This document shows, one piece after another, positions 15,950 through 24,966 of a DNA stretch of 61,300 nt. The DNA is from Lachnoclostridium sp. UBA1175. GTDB taxonomy: Bacteria; Bacillota; Clostridia; Lachnospirales; Lachnospiraceae. The DNA is taken from assembly GCA_002311665.1 (NCBI GenBank), contig DBYX01000011.1, positions 14,492 to 75,791 on the forward strand, written 5' to 3'. Under the pieces are notes generated by a model. The model worked only from the letters and a program-made list of their open reading frames with translations, ran no database searches and was not told the origin of the DNA. The translations under genes and the position numbers were made by a program. The first letter of the stretch is position 1. Every line of letters starts with the position of its first letter.

Positions 15950-16534
15950 TCACATTCCCGTGAAAAGATCAAACACCTTATCCCTGTCGGTCGTCCCGTT
16001 CTGGGTTACCGCACAGACACACACAACACCGGTCTCTTCGATCCCACGGAAAGCGCAGTACACATCCGCGACAGCGACCCCGATATGGAAACACATATAA
16101 TCTTCTCCGGCGATCGTGCAGTAGTTCTTGTCAACCGTGAACTGGATTGTCGTGGAGCCCTGCTTCACATTTTGTATTGCATTGCTGCCGCCGAACTCCT
16201 TGGTGAACTCCTCACCGATCTCATCGATGTCCGCCCTGCCCTCGAAGCACAGCACATAGCATACCGGCATCTGCATAGCTCCGGTCTCCGACACCGCCGC
16301 AAATGCACAGCCGACGTCGAATTTCTGAACGGTCTTTCCGCCGATCTGCGAAGCGTCCAGCATCTTGTAACCGCTCGGCAGACTGACCGTGAGTTCCGCC
16401 CATTCGTTGGTGTAAGTATCGCCGTCCACCACCCCGGTGCTGTACGGCTTCGGACCGCATGCGGTAAGACTGCACATCAGTACCGCAGCGAGCAGCACTG
16501 CCATCATTTTTCTAATGCACTTTTTCAAATTCAT
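15950..16534 (-). CDS. Small secreted lipoprotein, unknown
   Basis: A 194-residue protein with a signal peptide and lipobox ending SLTACG, followed by an alpha/beta domain of unrecognised family (motifs WAELTVSLPSGYKML and TIQFTVDKNYC). AGGAGA lies 9 nt before the ATG. It starts 13 bp after the SH3-domain surface protein gene on the same strand, so the two are probably cotranscribed. Its sequence does not indicate a function. Confidence 0.78.
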   Translation of the reverse strand: MNLKKCIRKMMAVLLAAVLMCSLTACGPKPYSTGVVDGDTYTNEWAELTVSLPSGYKMLDASQIGGKTVQKFDVGCAFAAVSETGAMQMPVCYVLCFEGRADIDEIGEEFTKEFGGSNAIQNVKQGSTTIQFTVDKNYCTIAGEDYMCFHIGVAVADVYCAFRGIEETGVVCVCAVTQNGTTDRDKVFDLFTGM

Positions 16535-16547
16535 GTTTTCTTTCTCC

Positions 16548-18053
16548 TCATCGACTTCTCTTGATCAGAACAATGATCATTACCACGATTACCAGCAGGA
16601 TCAGACCTCCCGGGATCGCGAGCATCCACCACTCAAACTCCGGTGTATCCTCGTCCTCCTCATCCTCTTCCGTCTTGTCGTTCCAATCCTCATCCCAGGT
16701 GAATTTCTTCGTCGGGGTCGGCTCTCCCGCAGGCTCCCCGGTAGGCGTGGCCTCCGCGGATGTCGTCGGTGTCGGAATCTCAGGTGCTGCCGTCGGCGTT
16801 GAACTCGGTACCAACGGTGTCGGCGTCGGGATCTCCGCCGGCGTAGGTGTGTTGACACCCGGTGTAGGCGTGTTGACTCCCGGCGTAGGCGTGTTGAACC
16901 CGGCCGGTGTCGGCGTCGGGATCGGCGTGCCCGTCGGTGTCGGCGTGTCCATCGGTGTCGGCGTGCTTGTCGGCGTCGGCGTGTCCATCGGTGTCGGCGT
17001 GTTCGTCGGCGTCGGCGTATTCTTCGGCGTCGGCGTGTTCGTCGGCACCGGCGTATTCTTCGGCGTCGGCGTGTTCGTCGGCACCGCACCGACCTCCGCA
17101 AGGTAATCCTTGATCACAAACGCGGAGTGGTATTTGTCGAAATCGACGCGGTAGAACCCGACTTCCTTGCAGTATCCGGATATGTGTACCTTCTGGCCCT
17201 TCTGCAGCTTTGTAAGTATGTAAGCGGAGTCGTGGCCGTCCTTGATCACGCTCGGGTACATACGGACATTGACGTCCGTGGCCGTACACTGCATCTGCTT
17301 GTCGAGCGGCTCAAACTCAAAATAATCAAAGTAACACCGGAATGTGGCTGTGCACACGTCCGACCCCATCACGGCATACTTCAGGTCGACGGTTCCTACC
17401 GTGTAGGAGTACGGAACAGGATCGAGCGTGATGATCGCGGTCTTGCCGATCTCGCCGTCCTTCAACTTCTTCGTCATCTTCGAGCCGTCCTTCTTCGTGA
17501 TGACAACCTGAAGCTCCGCGCCGATGTGGTCGGGATCGTACGGCATATCAAATCCCTCTCCGGTTCCCGGCTTCGTAAAGATTCTCGCATAATGCTTTCT
17601 CTTCGGCGGGGACACGAGCAGCAGTTCCGAGATCACGCTCTCGTAAGTCACGGAAAACGGCATCGTGTAACTGATCTCACCATTGCAATCGATCCGGAGC
17701 GCATAGTAGGTCGTACCGGTTCTCTGGATCGGGTAGAAGGATACGATGTTGATCCTGCCGTCCTCGTCGCTCTTGAAGGTGTTCCCCCAGCCGGGCAGTT
17801 CCTTCATCGTGTATACATTGTTCGTAGCACCGTACATCAGTGTAGCGGAAAACGGATACTTGTGGGACTCCGAGATGATGCCCGTCGTCGAATTATGGAA
17901 TGTATAGAAATACTCCGTCCAGTCCAGCGTGACGCTCGGCATTTTCGTCTCCTCGGTGATATCCGGGCTGGCCATCGCCCGCTCGGGGATCCACGACAGC
18001 AACATCACGAGGCAGCACAGAACACTCACGATCCTATACCATTTTTTTCTCAT
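16548..18053 (-). CDS. Secreted SH3-domain protein with Thr-Pro stalk and C-terminal membrane anchor
   Basis: A 501-residue surface protein. It has a signal peptide (cleavage near AMASPD), a beta-rich region to about residue 255, a bacterial SH3 domain at about 258-320 (TATDVNVRMYP ... GFYRVDFDKYHSAFV), and then a long NTPTPKNTP-type stalk at about 325-430. An acidic segment (EEDEEDED) and a C-terminal helix beginning EWWMLAIPGG end in KRSR. SH3_3 domains usually bind cell-wall peptides. GAGAGGAGAG precedes the ATG at 18053, and a 19-codon in-frame extension is rejected. The C-terminal anchor resembles that of the CAP protein at 22705-24657. Confidence 0.85.
   Translation of the reverse strand: MRKKWYRIVSVLCCLVMLLSWIPERAMASPDITEETKMPSVTLDWTEYFYTFHNSTTGIISESHKYPFSATLMYGATNNVYTMKELPGWGNTFKSDEDGRINIVSFYPIQRTGTTYYALRIDCNGEISYTMPFSVTYESVISELLLVSPPKRKHYARIFTKPGTGEGFDMPYDPDHIGAELQVVITKKDGSKMTKKLKDGEIGKTAIITLDPVPYSYTVGTVDLKYAVMGSDVCTATFRCYFDYFEFEPLDKQMQCTATDVNVRMYPSVIKDGHDSAYILTKLQKGQKVHISGYCKEVGFYRVDFDKYHSAFVIKDYLAEVGAVPTNTPTPKNTPVPTNTPTPKNTPTPTNTPTPMDTPTPTSTPTPMDTPTPTGTPIPTPTPAGFNTPTPGVNTPTPGVNTPTPAEIPTPTPLVPSSTPTAAPEIPTPTTSAEATPTGEPAGEPTPTKKFTWDEDWNDKTEEDEEDEDTPEFEWWMLAIPGGLILLVIVVMIIVLIKRSR
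16700..17090 (-). repeat. Thr-Pro stalk repeats in the SH3 surface protein
   Basis: Degenerate short tandem repeats of the codons for NTPTP/DTPTP/GVNTPTP. On the plus strand they read as GTCGGCGTGT-like units. They encode an extended, probably glycosylated or wall-spanning stalk. Confidence 0.85.
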
Positions 18054-18112
18054 AGCTTTTCTCTCCTCTCGCTTGATCAAGCACGTGTTCGCGCGCGAAA
18101 GTGTATACAATG

Positions 18113-18140
18113 ATTATACAATATCTGCGGATAAAATCAA
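18113..18140 (-). promoter_or_regulatory. Promoter of the SH3 surface protein gene
   Basis: On the minus strand: TTGATT (18135-18140), 16-bp spacer, TATAAT (18113-18118), about 60 nt before the start codon. Confidence 0.65.
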
Positions 18141-18144
18141 CCAA

Positions 18145-18183
18145 AAAACACGGCGGACCGGATTGTTATTCCGTTCCGCCGCG
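18145..18183 (-). terminator. Terminator of the 1409-residue surface protein gene
   Basis: On the minus strand: CGGCGGAACGGAT, a short loop, ATCCGGTCCGCCG, then GTTTTTTGG. One mismatch lies in the stem. Confidence 0.75.
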
Positions 18184-18215
18184 TCTTATTTCTTCGGAAA
18201 ATGACCCTTACCGCA

Positions 18216-21200
18216 TCATCTGCCGATATTGATCTTCTTTCTGCTGACAACCAGTGCACCGAGCGTTCCGGCCGCGATCGCCGCGAGCAATGCCCACAGG
18301 AACGTGTTGCCGGTGTCACCCGTCTTCACGGAAGTCTCCTGCTCATCGTCGTTCGGTGTTCCCGTCGGGACCGGCTCGGGCTCGGGATCCGGTTCGGGCT
18401 CCGGCTCAGGCTCCGGTTCAGGATCCGGCTCCGGCTCAGGATCCGCCGCAAGGATGACCGCCGAGACGGTCACGTCACCGTCGTCAAAGACAATCTTCAC
18501 ATCGTGCGAACCTGCCTTCAGCGTATCCAGCATCGACGGATAGATCGTGACAACGGTACTTCCCGCTACTGCCGTATAATCCTGTCCCGCAGTGATCTCC
18601 GTATCGTCCACGATCACGCCTACGAAATGGCCGAAGCACGTATCATCGTCGATCGCTCTCTTCACGGTCACGATGACACCGCTGCCGGTACCGCCCAGCT
18701 TCCACTCGAGATTGCCGTCGATGACGATGTAATACAGTTCCTTCGTCTCCTCCGTGAACACAGGAGTGTAAGTGATGGTAAAGCCTTCCGTCGTTCCTTC
18801 ATCCCAGCGCGTGTAATAATACTCTGTCAGTCCGTCCGTTGCCTTCTCGGGGATCTTGTCCGTCGTAGGTTCGGTTTCAAACTCGGAAAATGTCTTGCGA
18901 TCCAGTTCGGAACCGTCACCGTTCAGCCAGATGACGGTGTATACCTTCCGGATGTATGTCGTGAGCGAATCACCCTCGAAATCCGTGTGATTGTTGTCTC
19001 CGATGTACCGGACAAATACAAGGTACTCACCGGGCTCCGTCGCCTCGGGAACATTTTCCGACCAGGTCTGCCCGTCAAGACTGTACTCCACTCTCTCGTA
19101 GCCGTTCGGAAGCATCTCCGGCGCCGTAACCAAAGCTTGGTCGCCGCCGTTGTAAAGCAGCTCCAGCGCTGCCGGCTTCTGCGTGTCGTCGAGCGTGTCA
19201 GGCGCAACTGCCTTGACGACCGTGATCTCCGCATAGCTCTCAAACGTAATGTAGTTGGGTGCCGAAACGCTGTAGTACACTACCAGAGGATCGTCCGACG
19301 CATCGGTGATCGTCGGGCACTCGTCAAGATCGATCGCGTTCTCAGAGGTTCCGTACTTGATCGTGTAACCGCTCATCGGGTCCGTGACCGTAATCTCCGG
19401 CGCGTGAGGATTTCCGTCGTAGTAGAACACATCTGACGATGCCTGTGCAACAATCTCGTACGGTATGATGTTCCAGGTCGTGTCAACCGAATCGCAGTAG
19501 TTGCCCTGGCCGTTCACCGTCAGGGTGTATGCGATCGCGTCGGTACCCGACTCGCTGCCGCTAAGCGCATAGTCCGTGCCCGGAACGAGCTCAACGCCGT
19601 CCAGCGTAACCGAAGTGACATACACGCTCTGCTCCGCTCCGTTATACATGTGATCGTACTCATCAAGAACGACTTCCGCCGTCGCGATGCTCTTCGGATT
19701 GACCGTCACCTTGTAAAGAACAACCGCCGAGCTGTACATGAGCGTCTCCTCCACGGTCACCTGGATCGTGGCCTGTCCCGCCTTCAGAATGTGAACGTCG
19801 CCGGACTGTGCATCAACCGACACAACACCGGTGTCGTTGAGAACCTCGTAAACAATATCTCCGTCGCTGTCCGTTCTTGTGAAATTATCAAAATCCTCGT
19901 CACCGTATGTCTTCGTGATCTCCGAGCTGACAACCGTCAGCAGCGGAGTGGATTTCTCCGTCACGCACAGATTGATGACTGCGGTGCCTTCCTCGTAATT
20001 GTCGTTGCCGGCAGCCATCACCGTAACCGTACAATCACCCGTTGCAAATCCCGAGATGAAGAGACCGGTGTTCTCATCCACCTCACAATAACCTCCGGTG
20101 GAATCCTGACCGATCGCGAAGCTGAGCTCACCCTCCGCAAGGCTGACCTTCTTGCTCAGATCGATCGTGTTGCCGCCCTTCTTGATGTATACCGTTGCCT
20201 CCGATACCGTGATCGGATTATCCGCCTTTGTTATGTCAACCGTAACCCCGGCCGGCGAACCCGAAAGAGAATAATCGGAAGCGCTTTCTCCCGTGAGGGA
20301 CACACCGCTCACGGTCACCGCTTTGCCGGTTCCCGCGTCCGCATCCGCCATGGTTCCGTACGCATTCGTAAGATCCACGCTGATGTCGTCGTCCGAAATT
20401 TTTGCCACGGTGCCTCCCTCTACCTCGACCGTCAAACGGTTCGGCTCGTAGGCACGCGAAACTCCCGTAATTCCGGTGACCGTCACTCCTCTGGGATTGA
20501 TGTCCGCAGTCAGATTCAAGGAGTCCGCTTCCACATAATAGTTATCTGCCCTCTCACCCGCCAGTTCGACATGTATGTAATCAAAACTCTTGTCTAATCC
20601 CGCATGCGGGTCGGAGAGCAGTCCATACGCATCCGCAACCGAGACAGCGCCCTTGTCTCCGTCATAAACACCCTGAAGGATTGCAGTCGAAACATCAAAT
20701 GACACATAGTCGGTTCCGTCATACTCCCTTGTATTCGCCAACATTCCCGTAACCGTAACCCCACTCGGTCCGATATTCGCTATGTTCGGCGCCGCTGCCG
20801 CAACACTTGCGTAGTCCTCATTGCCTTCGACACGATACCACAAATAATATTGTCCGACGTCAGTCGCCTGCGGAACATCCTCGCTCCACCCATCCGTCGG
20901 TATCGTCGAATAAGAATCCGACACTGCGTACTGGAGCGTTCCGCCGGTGGTAGACCCGGAGATTAGCAGAGGTTGATCTTCGCCGGTGTAAACGAGACCT
21001 GTAATCGAAGCCGGCGCGATAACGGTCGGAATGCTCTTGAAATATCCGCGGATATTTACATCCCCTACGGGCATGGTAAAGGAATAAACTCCGTCTGTCG
21101 GCGTGATCTTAACCTGAAGCGGCACGGGCTCACTGACGACATATTCGATGTACTTCACTTCCGAACCCGTGACCGGCGTCACTTTCAGTGTAACGGTCTC

Positions 21201-22442
21201 TCCGGCAACAGCCGATTCCTTGTCCGCTTCCACGGTACCGTTTACGCAATCGCTGACCGTGATCGCATAGGACCACGTCGCATACAGCGTCAAATCACTC
21301 TTGACCTCGACATCGCTGTTCTCTTCATAGTAGGTTCCGCTGCCGTCCCGCTTCGTATTCCAACCCTGGAACACATGTCCTCTCCAGTCGAACGGATTGA
21401 TCGGAATATATGCAAGCGCATCCGGTTCGTATGCGATCGAATTGCCCACACTTCCCTCAATATCCTCGCTTCCGTTCTTGTCAAAGGACACAGTATATGT
21501 TCTTACAAGATCCGCTTCGCCGTTCGGCCCGCTGATAACAACATATCCTTCCTGATCCGTTACAAAGTTCGCCGCAGTACCGAATCCCGAGAGACCCGAA
21601 GTGAAAGTCATATAGGTAACCGCGGGCACCTGGGAACTGGAATAAGTTCCGACCGTGTACGTCGTCGACCCTAAGCTCGATGTAAACGAGAGCCTTCCGG
21701 CATCTCCCTTGAAGCAGAAATCCATCAGAGCCTTATTGCCCTGAGAAATGACGTACTGTCCGTTGTTTTCCTGAATCCCGGTCAGTTTGGTCCCGCCGAG
21801 GATGAACTTGCCGCCCGACAGAAACACGTTCTGGCCGGCAGCACCGATCGTACCGCTGTTGCCCGTTACCGAACCTTCGATAATGTTGATGCCCTTGCCG
21901 AGAGCTATGATCTGACCGCCGTTGATCTCCGCAGTACCCTTGACAACATTGACGGCGCTTTCGCTGAGTCCGCCGCCTATCACAGTGCCTCCGTTCATAC
22001 GGAACACACCGGAGTTCTGTACCTTGATCGCATCTCCGCCGATCTGTCCGTATGAGATCGTGCCGCTATTCAGCACAAACACACCGCCGTCCACGAGCAC
22101 CGCGCAATACAGCTGATCGCTCGACCCTGCGGAGTGAGATAAGGCACCGTTGTCCTTTCCGCTGGAAAGGTTCAGGTTACCCTTGACGATGATCGTGTGA
22201 TAGTGCATGAGACTGATGTGGTTACCGTTAAGATCAAGGTTGGCCGTTATACCCGCCGGTACCGTATAGTCTCCGGTAATATAAAAACTCTCCGTTATAA
22301 TACCGTTGCCGCCGACAGTTAAAAATTCCTTCAGCTCATCGCCGTTTGAGATTTCCACCGCGCTCGCTGCAGCACCCGCACCCGCGCTCATCACAAGCAG
22401 CGCCGCCATCAGCATCAACACAAATATGATCCGTCTCTTCAT
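18216..22442 (-). CDS. Giant multidomain surface protein (beta-helix, InlB-B, YDG/MBG modules)
   Basis: A 1408-residue secreted protein. It has a signal peptide (to about ASA, residue 27), a beta-helix-like segment at 30-240 (repeated NGG and SGGKF turns), an InlB B/Flg_new repeat near 310-390 (VSFDKNGS ... LTLYATW), and MBG/YDG-type modules near 550-740 (VTVTG ... REYDGT; DINPRGVTVTG). Further Ig-like and X2-like beta modules run to about 1330, then an EPEPDPEP linker. The C-terminus is VKTGDTGNTFLW, a hydrophobic helix and RKK, close to the KTGD sortase-type signals of gut Clostridia but without the canonical Leu-Pro. It is probably an adhesin. The start 22442 has GAGGTG upstream. A palindromic promoter precedes it. 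Confidence 0.88.
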   Translation of the reverse strand: MKRRIIFVLMLMAALLVMSAGAGAAASAVEISNGDELKEFLTVGGNGIITESFYITGDYTVPAGITANLDLNGNHISLMHYHTIIVKGNLNLSSGKDNGALSHSAGSSDQLYCAVLVDGGVFVLNSGTISYGQIGGDAIKVQNSGVFRMNGGTVIGGGLSESAVNVVKGTAEINGGQIIALGKGINIIEGSVTGNSGTIGAAGQNVFLSGGKFILGGTKLTGIQENNGQYVISQGNKALMDFCFKGDAGRLSFTSSLGSTTYTVGTYSSSQVPAVTYMTFTSGLSGFGTAANFVTDQEGYVVISGPNGEADLVRTYTVSFDKNGSEDIEGSVGNSIAYEPDALAYIPINPFDWRGHVFQGWNTKRDGSGTYYEENSDVEVKSDLTLYATWSYAITVSDCVNGTVEADKESAVAGETVTLKVTPVTGSEVKYIEYVVSEPVPLQVKITPTDGVYSFTMPVGDVNIRGYFKSIPTVIAPASITGLVYTGEDQPLLISGSTTGGTLQYAVSDSYSTIPTDGWSEDVPQATDVGQYYLWYRVEGNEDYASVAAAAPNIANIGPSGVTVTGMLANTREYDGTDYVSFDVSTAILQGVYDGDKGAVSVADAYGLLSDPHAGLDKSFDYIHVELAGERADNYYVEADSLNLTADINPRGVTVTGITGVSRAYEPNRLTVEVEGGTVAKISDDDISVDLTNAYGTMADADAGTGKAVTVSGVSLTGESASDYSLSGSPAGVTVDITKADNPITVSEATVYIKKGGNTIDLSKKVSLAEGELSFAIGQDSTGGYCEVDENTGLFISGFATGDCTVTVMAAGNDNYEEGTAVINLCVTEKSTPLLTVVSSEITKTYGDEDFDNFTRTDSDGDIVYEVLNDTGVVSVDAQSGDVHILKAGQATIQVTVEETLMYSSAVVLYKVTVNPKSIATAEVVLDEYDHMYNGAEQSVYVTSVTLDGVELVPGTDYALSGSESGTDAIAYTLTVNGQGNYCDSVDTTWNIIPYEIVAQASSDVFYYDGNPHAPEITVTDPMSGYTIKYGTSENAIDLDECPTITDASDDPLVVYYSVSAPNYITFESYAEITVVKAVAPDTLDDTQKPAALELLYNGGDQALVTAPEMLPNGYERVEYSLDGQTWSENVPEATEPGEYLVFVRYIGDNNHTDFEGDSLTTYIRKVYTVIWLNGDGSELDRKTFSEFETEPTTDKIPEKATDGLTEYYYTRWDEGTTEGFTITYTPVFTEETKELYYIVIDGNLEWKLGGTGSGVIVTVKRAIDDDTCFGHFVGVIVDDTEITAGQDYTAVAGSTVVTIYPSMLDTLKAGSHDVKIVFDDGDVTVSAVILAADPEPEPDPEPEPEPEPEPDPEPEPVPTGTPNDDEQETSVKTGDTGNTFLWALLAAIAAGTLGALVVSRKKINIGR
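18358..18452 (-). repeat. Glu-Pro/Asp-Pro repeat
   Basis: Tandem GGTTCGGGCTCC-like units encode a PEPEPDPEP spacer before the C-terminal sorting signal of the giant surface protein. Confidence 0.85.
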
Positions 22443-22524
22443 CGTCAACACCTCGTCTTTCGGATTGCGGTATGCCCTTCACAAAGCACGATGTCGTGCT
22501 CCCGAAAACTCCGCATCATAATAT

Positions 22525-22548
22525 ATTATTATAGCATACTATAATAAT
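22525..22548. promoter_or_regulatory. Perfect AT-rich palindrome (operator candidate)
   Basis: ATTATTATAG and CTATAATAAT are separated by CATA. The palindrome covers the -10 and the spacer of the surface protein promoter, an ideal position for a repressor. Confidence 0.6.
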
Positions 22549-22555
22549 CAGTCAA
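22528..22555 (-). promoter_or_regulatory. Promoter of the giant surface protein gene
   Basis: On the minus strand: TTGACT (22550-22555), 16-bp spacer, TATAAT (22528-22533). The leader is about 80 nt and includes an AGCACGA/TCGTGCT hairpin near 22484-22500. Confidence 0.7.
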
Positions 22556-22631
22556 GCAATCCCGGGCAACTAAAGAGCTCCGGAATCTAACAAAATTGTA
22601 AGGTCGCCGGCATCACGGCCGATCCGCATGT

Positions 22632-22674
22632 AAAAAAGCGGGACGGTACGGCCTGCTGAGCCTTATCGTCCCGC
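22632..22674 (-). terminator. Terminator of the CAP-domain gene
   Basis: On the minus strand: GCGGGACG (22667-22674) pairs with CGTCCCGC (22638-22645), followed by TTTTTT. Confidence 0.85.
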
Positions 22675-22704
22675 GTAAGATCGTCTACGGATGTGATTTT
22701 CGTG

Positions 22705-24657
22705 TTATGCCTCATCCTCCCTGTCCCGCAGGCGCCGGAACATAAACACCAGCACAAGCGTGATCAAACCCGCAGGGATGAGTGCCATCCACCAGAGTTC
22801 CTCGGAAGCTTCCTCGCGAGCTCTGCTGCTCGTTACGCCGCTGTCCGGATTTCCCGTGGCTTTTCTGATGATCGTTTCCGTCGGCGTATCGGCCGGTGTC
22901 TGCACGGCCGCGGATGTCGGCGTGTTCTCCGCCTCCTCCGTGATCTCCGCCAGCGGCGTGTTCTCGGGCACCTGTGTCGGCGTGTCGGTCGACGTAGGTG
23001 TGTTCGTCGAAGTAGGCTTGCTCTTCGGCGTCGGGGAATTCTTCGGCTTCGGCGTATTCGTTGAGGTCGGTGTGTTCGTCGAGGTAGGTGTATTCTCCGG
23101 CTCAAGCCCGGTCGGCTCCGTCGTCATATTATCCGGCGTCAACCCGGGCAGGTCCGTCGTCAGGTCGATCGATTCCATCGTAAGTTCGGTCGACTCGGTC
23201 GGCTGCGGCGTCTCTGTCACGGTCGGCTCCGGTGTGACTGTTGCGGTCGGTTCCGGTGTCGCCGTTGCGGTAGGCTTCGGTGTCGGTGTTGCCGTAGGCT
23301 TCGGTGTCGGTGTTGCCGTAGGTTTCGGTGTCGGTGTCGCGGTAGGTTTCGGTGTCGCGGTCGCGGTAGGTTTCGGTGTCGCGGTCGCCGTAGGCTTCGG
23401 TGTTGCGGTCGCGGTAGGCTTCGGTGTCACCGTCGAGGTGGGCTTCGTCGACGGTGTGCCCGTGCTGCCGTCTCTCTTGATCTCGAACGTACCGGTCGTG
23501 GTTCCGCTGTAATTGCCCTTGCCCGTGAGCGTGTATGTCGCGGTGCCGGGCTCCACATTGTTCTTATAGGTGAGCGTGAAATCCCTGCCCTCCTCGAGCT
23601 GACGCCCGTTGATCGTGAAGGAGGAAGGGATCGGTCGGATCTGTGACCCCGTGTAGTAAATGTCGCTGTGGAAAGAGAAGCTCAGTCCCTTCAGCGAGTA
23701 CGGAACCACTTTCATGGAGATCTTCATCGTCTTCTTCGCACCGCCGACCGAGACCGCAGCCGTCAGCGTGACAGCCTTGTCGGACACGGCGACTGCCTCG
23801 ATCTTGCCGTCGCTGATTCTGATCGCCGACGTGTCACCGGATGTCCAGGTCGCGCCGGAGCTCTCCACCGGAACACCGGGCGCGTACGCCCAGGTTTCCT
23901 TGTGACGGTAGGAAACGCGCAGTTCCGGAAGGTCCTGCTTGTCTCCCCACCGCATCTCTTCGGAAAAAGAGTACGGATCCTTAAGGTCCACCGTCAACGT
24001 GTAATCGCTGCCGATGGAGATCGTCATATTCTTCTTGCCGTTCAGTTCCTGTGTCGCGGAGGACTTATTATCCCCGCGCCCGAACTCCTGGACATAACAG
24101 TGAACTCCGCCGACCACAGCGTGCGCGATCCCCACTCTCGTGAAGGAGGAATCCAGCATATTGCGGCGGTGCCCCTGACCGCTGTACTTCTCCTTATCCT
24201 CGCACCAGTCGTCGAAGACGTGGCCGGCCTTGTAGTCGCTTCCGCTGCCGATCCATATATTTTCCCCGCAGGAGGTGACGCTCGTGCCGGGCGCTTTCAA
24301 CTGAAATATATTGCCGCCGTCCGGGCGGATGTGTGCGAACCGCACGGAGATCTCCACCGCACGCTGCATCGCGATCTTCTCAAGATCATAGTCGTATGTC
24401 AGCTCCCCGAGTCCGGAGACCGTGACCTTCTTATTGCTGCTGTCATAATACCAGACGCCGCCCGAGCGCTTGCCCGTTCGGAAATTGTTGATCATTTTCA
24501 GCATAGAACGCGCGTCCGACTGCTTGAAGGTCGCCTCGATCGTGTAGCTCGTCGCCGCGGACGCGGTCTGCGTCAGAAGCGAAAGTACCATCGCTGCAAT
24601 GACAGCCATGGCAAGCAGGGAACTGCAATACCGATGTGCTTTGCGGGTAATATACAT
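22705..24657 (-). CDS. Secreted CAP (SCP/PR1) domain protein with long Thr-Pro stalk and membrane anchor
   Basis: A 650-residue surface protein: signal peptide to about residue 35 (TASAA), a CAP domain at about 45-200 with GELTYDYDLEKIAMQRA, FAHIRP, CGENIW, GHRRNML and VQEFG, then Ig-like modules to about 400. Next come PKPTATAT repeats at 405-490, an NTPTSTNTP stalk to about 600, and a helix beginning ELWWMALIPAG with the tail RRLRDREDEA. Bacterial CAP proteins are secreted and mostly of unknown function, and some bind lipid or wall. AAGGAGGAGAG lies just before the ATG. The CAP catalytic-like His and Glu residues are kept (FAHIR, GEN). Confidence 0.92.
   Translation of the reverse strand: MYITRKAHRYCSSLLAMAVIAAMVLSLLTQTASAATSYTIEATFKQSDARSMLKMINNFRTGKRSGGVWYYDSSNKKVTVSGLGELTYDYDLEKIAMQRAVEISVRFAHIRPDGGNIFQLKAPGTSVTSCGENIWIGSGSDYKAGHVFDDWCEDKEKYSGQGHRRNMLDSSFTRVGIAHAVVGGVHCYVQEFGRGDNKSSATQELNGKKNMTISIGSDYTLTVDLKDPYSFSEEMRWGDKQDLPELRVSYRHKETWAYAPGVPVESSGATWTSGDTSAIRISDGKIEAVAVSDKAVTLTAAVSVGGAKKTMKISMKVVPYSLKGLSFSFHSDIYYTGSQIRPIPSSFTINGRQLEEGRDFTLTYKNNVEPGTATYTLTGKGNYSGTTTGTFEIKRDGSTGTPSTKPTSTVTPKPTATATPKPTATATPKPTATATPKPTATPTPKPTATPTPKPTATPTPKPTATATPEPTATVTPEPTVTETPQPTESTELTMESIDLTTDLPGLTPDNMTTEPTGLEPENTPTSTNTPTSTNTPKPKNSPTPKSKPTSTNTPTSTDTPTQVPENTPLAEITEEAENTPTSAAVQTPADTPTETIIRKATGNPDSGVTSSRAREEASEELWWMALIPAGLITLVLVFMFRRLRDREDEA
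23222..23450 (-). repeat. Tandem KPTATATP/KPTATPTP repeats
   Basis: About nine near-identical 24-bp units (GGTTTCGGTGTCGGTGTCGC-like on the plus strand) in the CAP protein gene. They are prone to slippage, so repeat number may vary between strains. Confidence 0.88.
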
Positions 24658-24733
24658 ATCTCTCTCCTCCTTCCGAACTGTCTTCAGAACCGTCCTTCAA
24701 AACGCGCTGTATCTCTCTTAAATAACTAATTAC

Positions 24734-24762
24734 AGTATAGCGGAAAACGGAAAAATCCTCAA
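24734..24762 (-). promoter_or_regulatory. Promoter of the CAP-domain gene
   Basis: On the minus strand: TTGAGG (24757-24762), 17-bp spacer, TATACT (24734-24739). Confidence 0.6.
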
Positions 24763-24825
24763 TCAGACAAACAAGTCCTTTCGACGCCCTTCGGCTCAAA
24801 AATTCACAATTGCAATAATAGTTGT

Positions 24826-24844
24826 CGAAAAATGTCATTTTTCG
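24826..24844. repeat. Inverted repeat CGAAAAAT-gtc-ATTTTTCG
   Basis: Perfect 8-bp arms with a 3-nt centre, just downstream of the GH130 terminator. It resembles the paired octamers near 714 and 7436 but with one base changed. Confidence 0.55.
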
Positions 24845-24847
24845 CAT

Positions 24848-24891
24848 AAAAAGGCTGCCGGCCGAACTCCGTTGAAGAAGCCGGCCGGCAG
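24848..24891 (-). terminator. Terminator of the GH130 gene
   Basis: On the minus strand: CTGCCGGCC (24883-24891) pairs with GGCCGGCAG (24855-24863), followed by CCTTTTTATG. Confidence 0.88.
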
Positions 24892-24966
24892 TGATATGCG
24901 AAGAGAACATCATTTGAGTTGTTATGAAGAAGAATCCGTAATCCCCGCACAAACTATGCGAGCGCC

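Larger units (their letters stand above)
24658..24966. other. 309-bp intergenic region
   Basis: It contains the CAP gene promoter (24734-24762), an inverted repeat related to the recurring octamer (24826-24844), and the terminator of the GH130 gene (24848-24891). I see no gene. Confidence 0.7.

Noticed and set aside
16700..17090. CRISPR-like short repeats
   Set aside because: The repeats are in frame, encode Thr-Pro stalk units, and have no unique spacers.
22900..23450. CRISPR-like or satellite repeat
   Set aside because: It is a coding repeat for PKPTAT units within the CAP protein.
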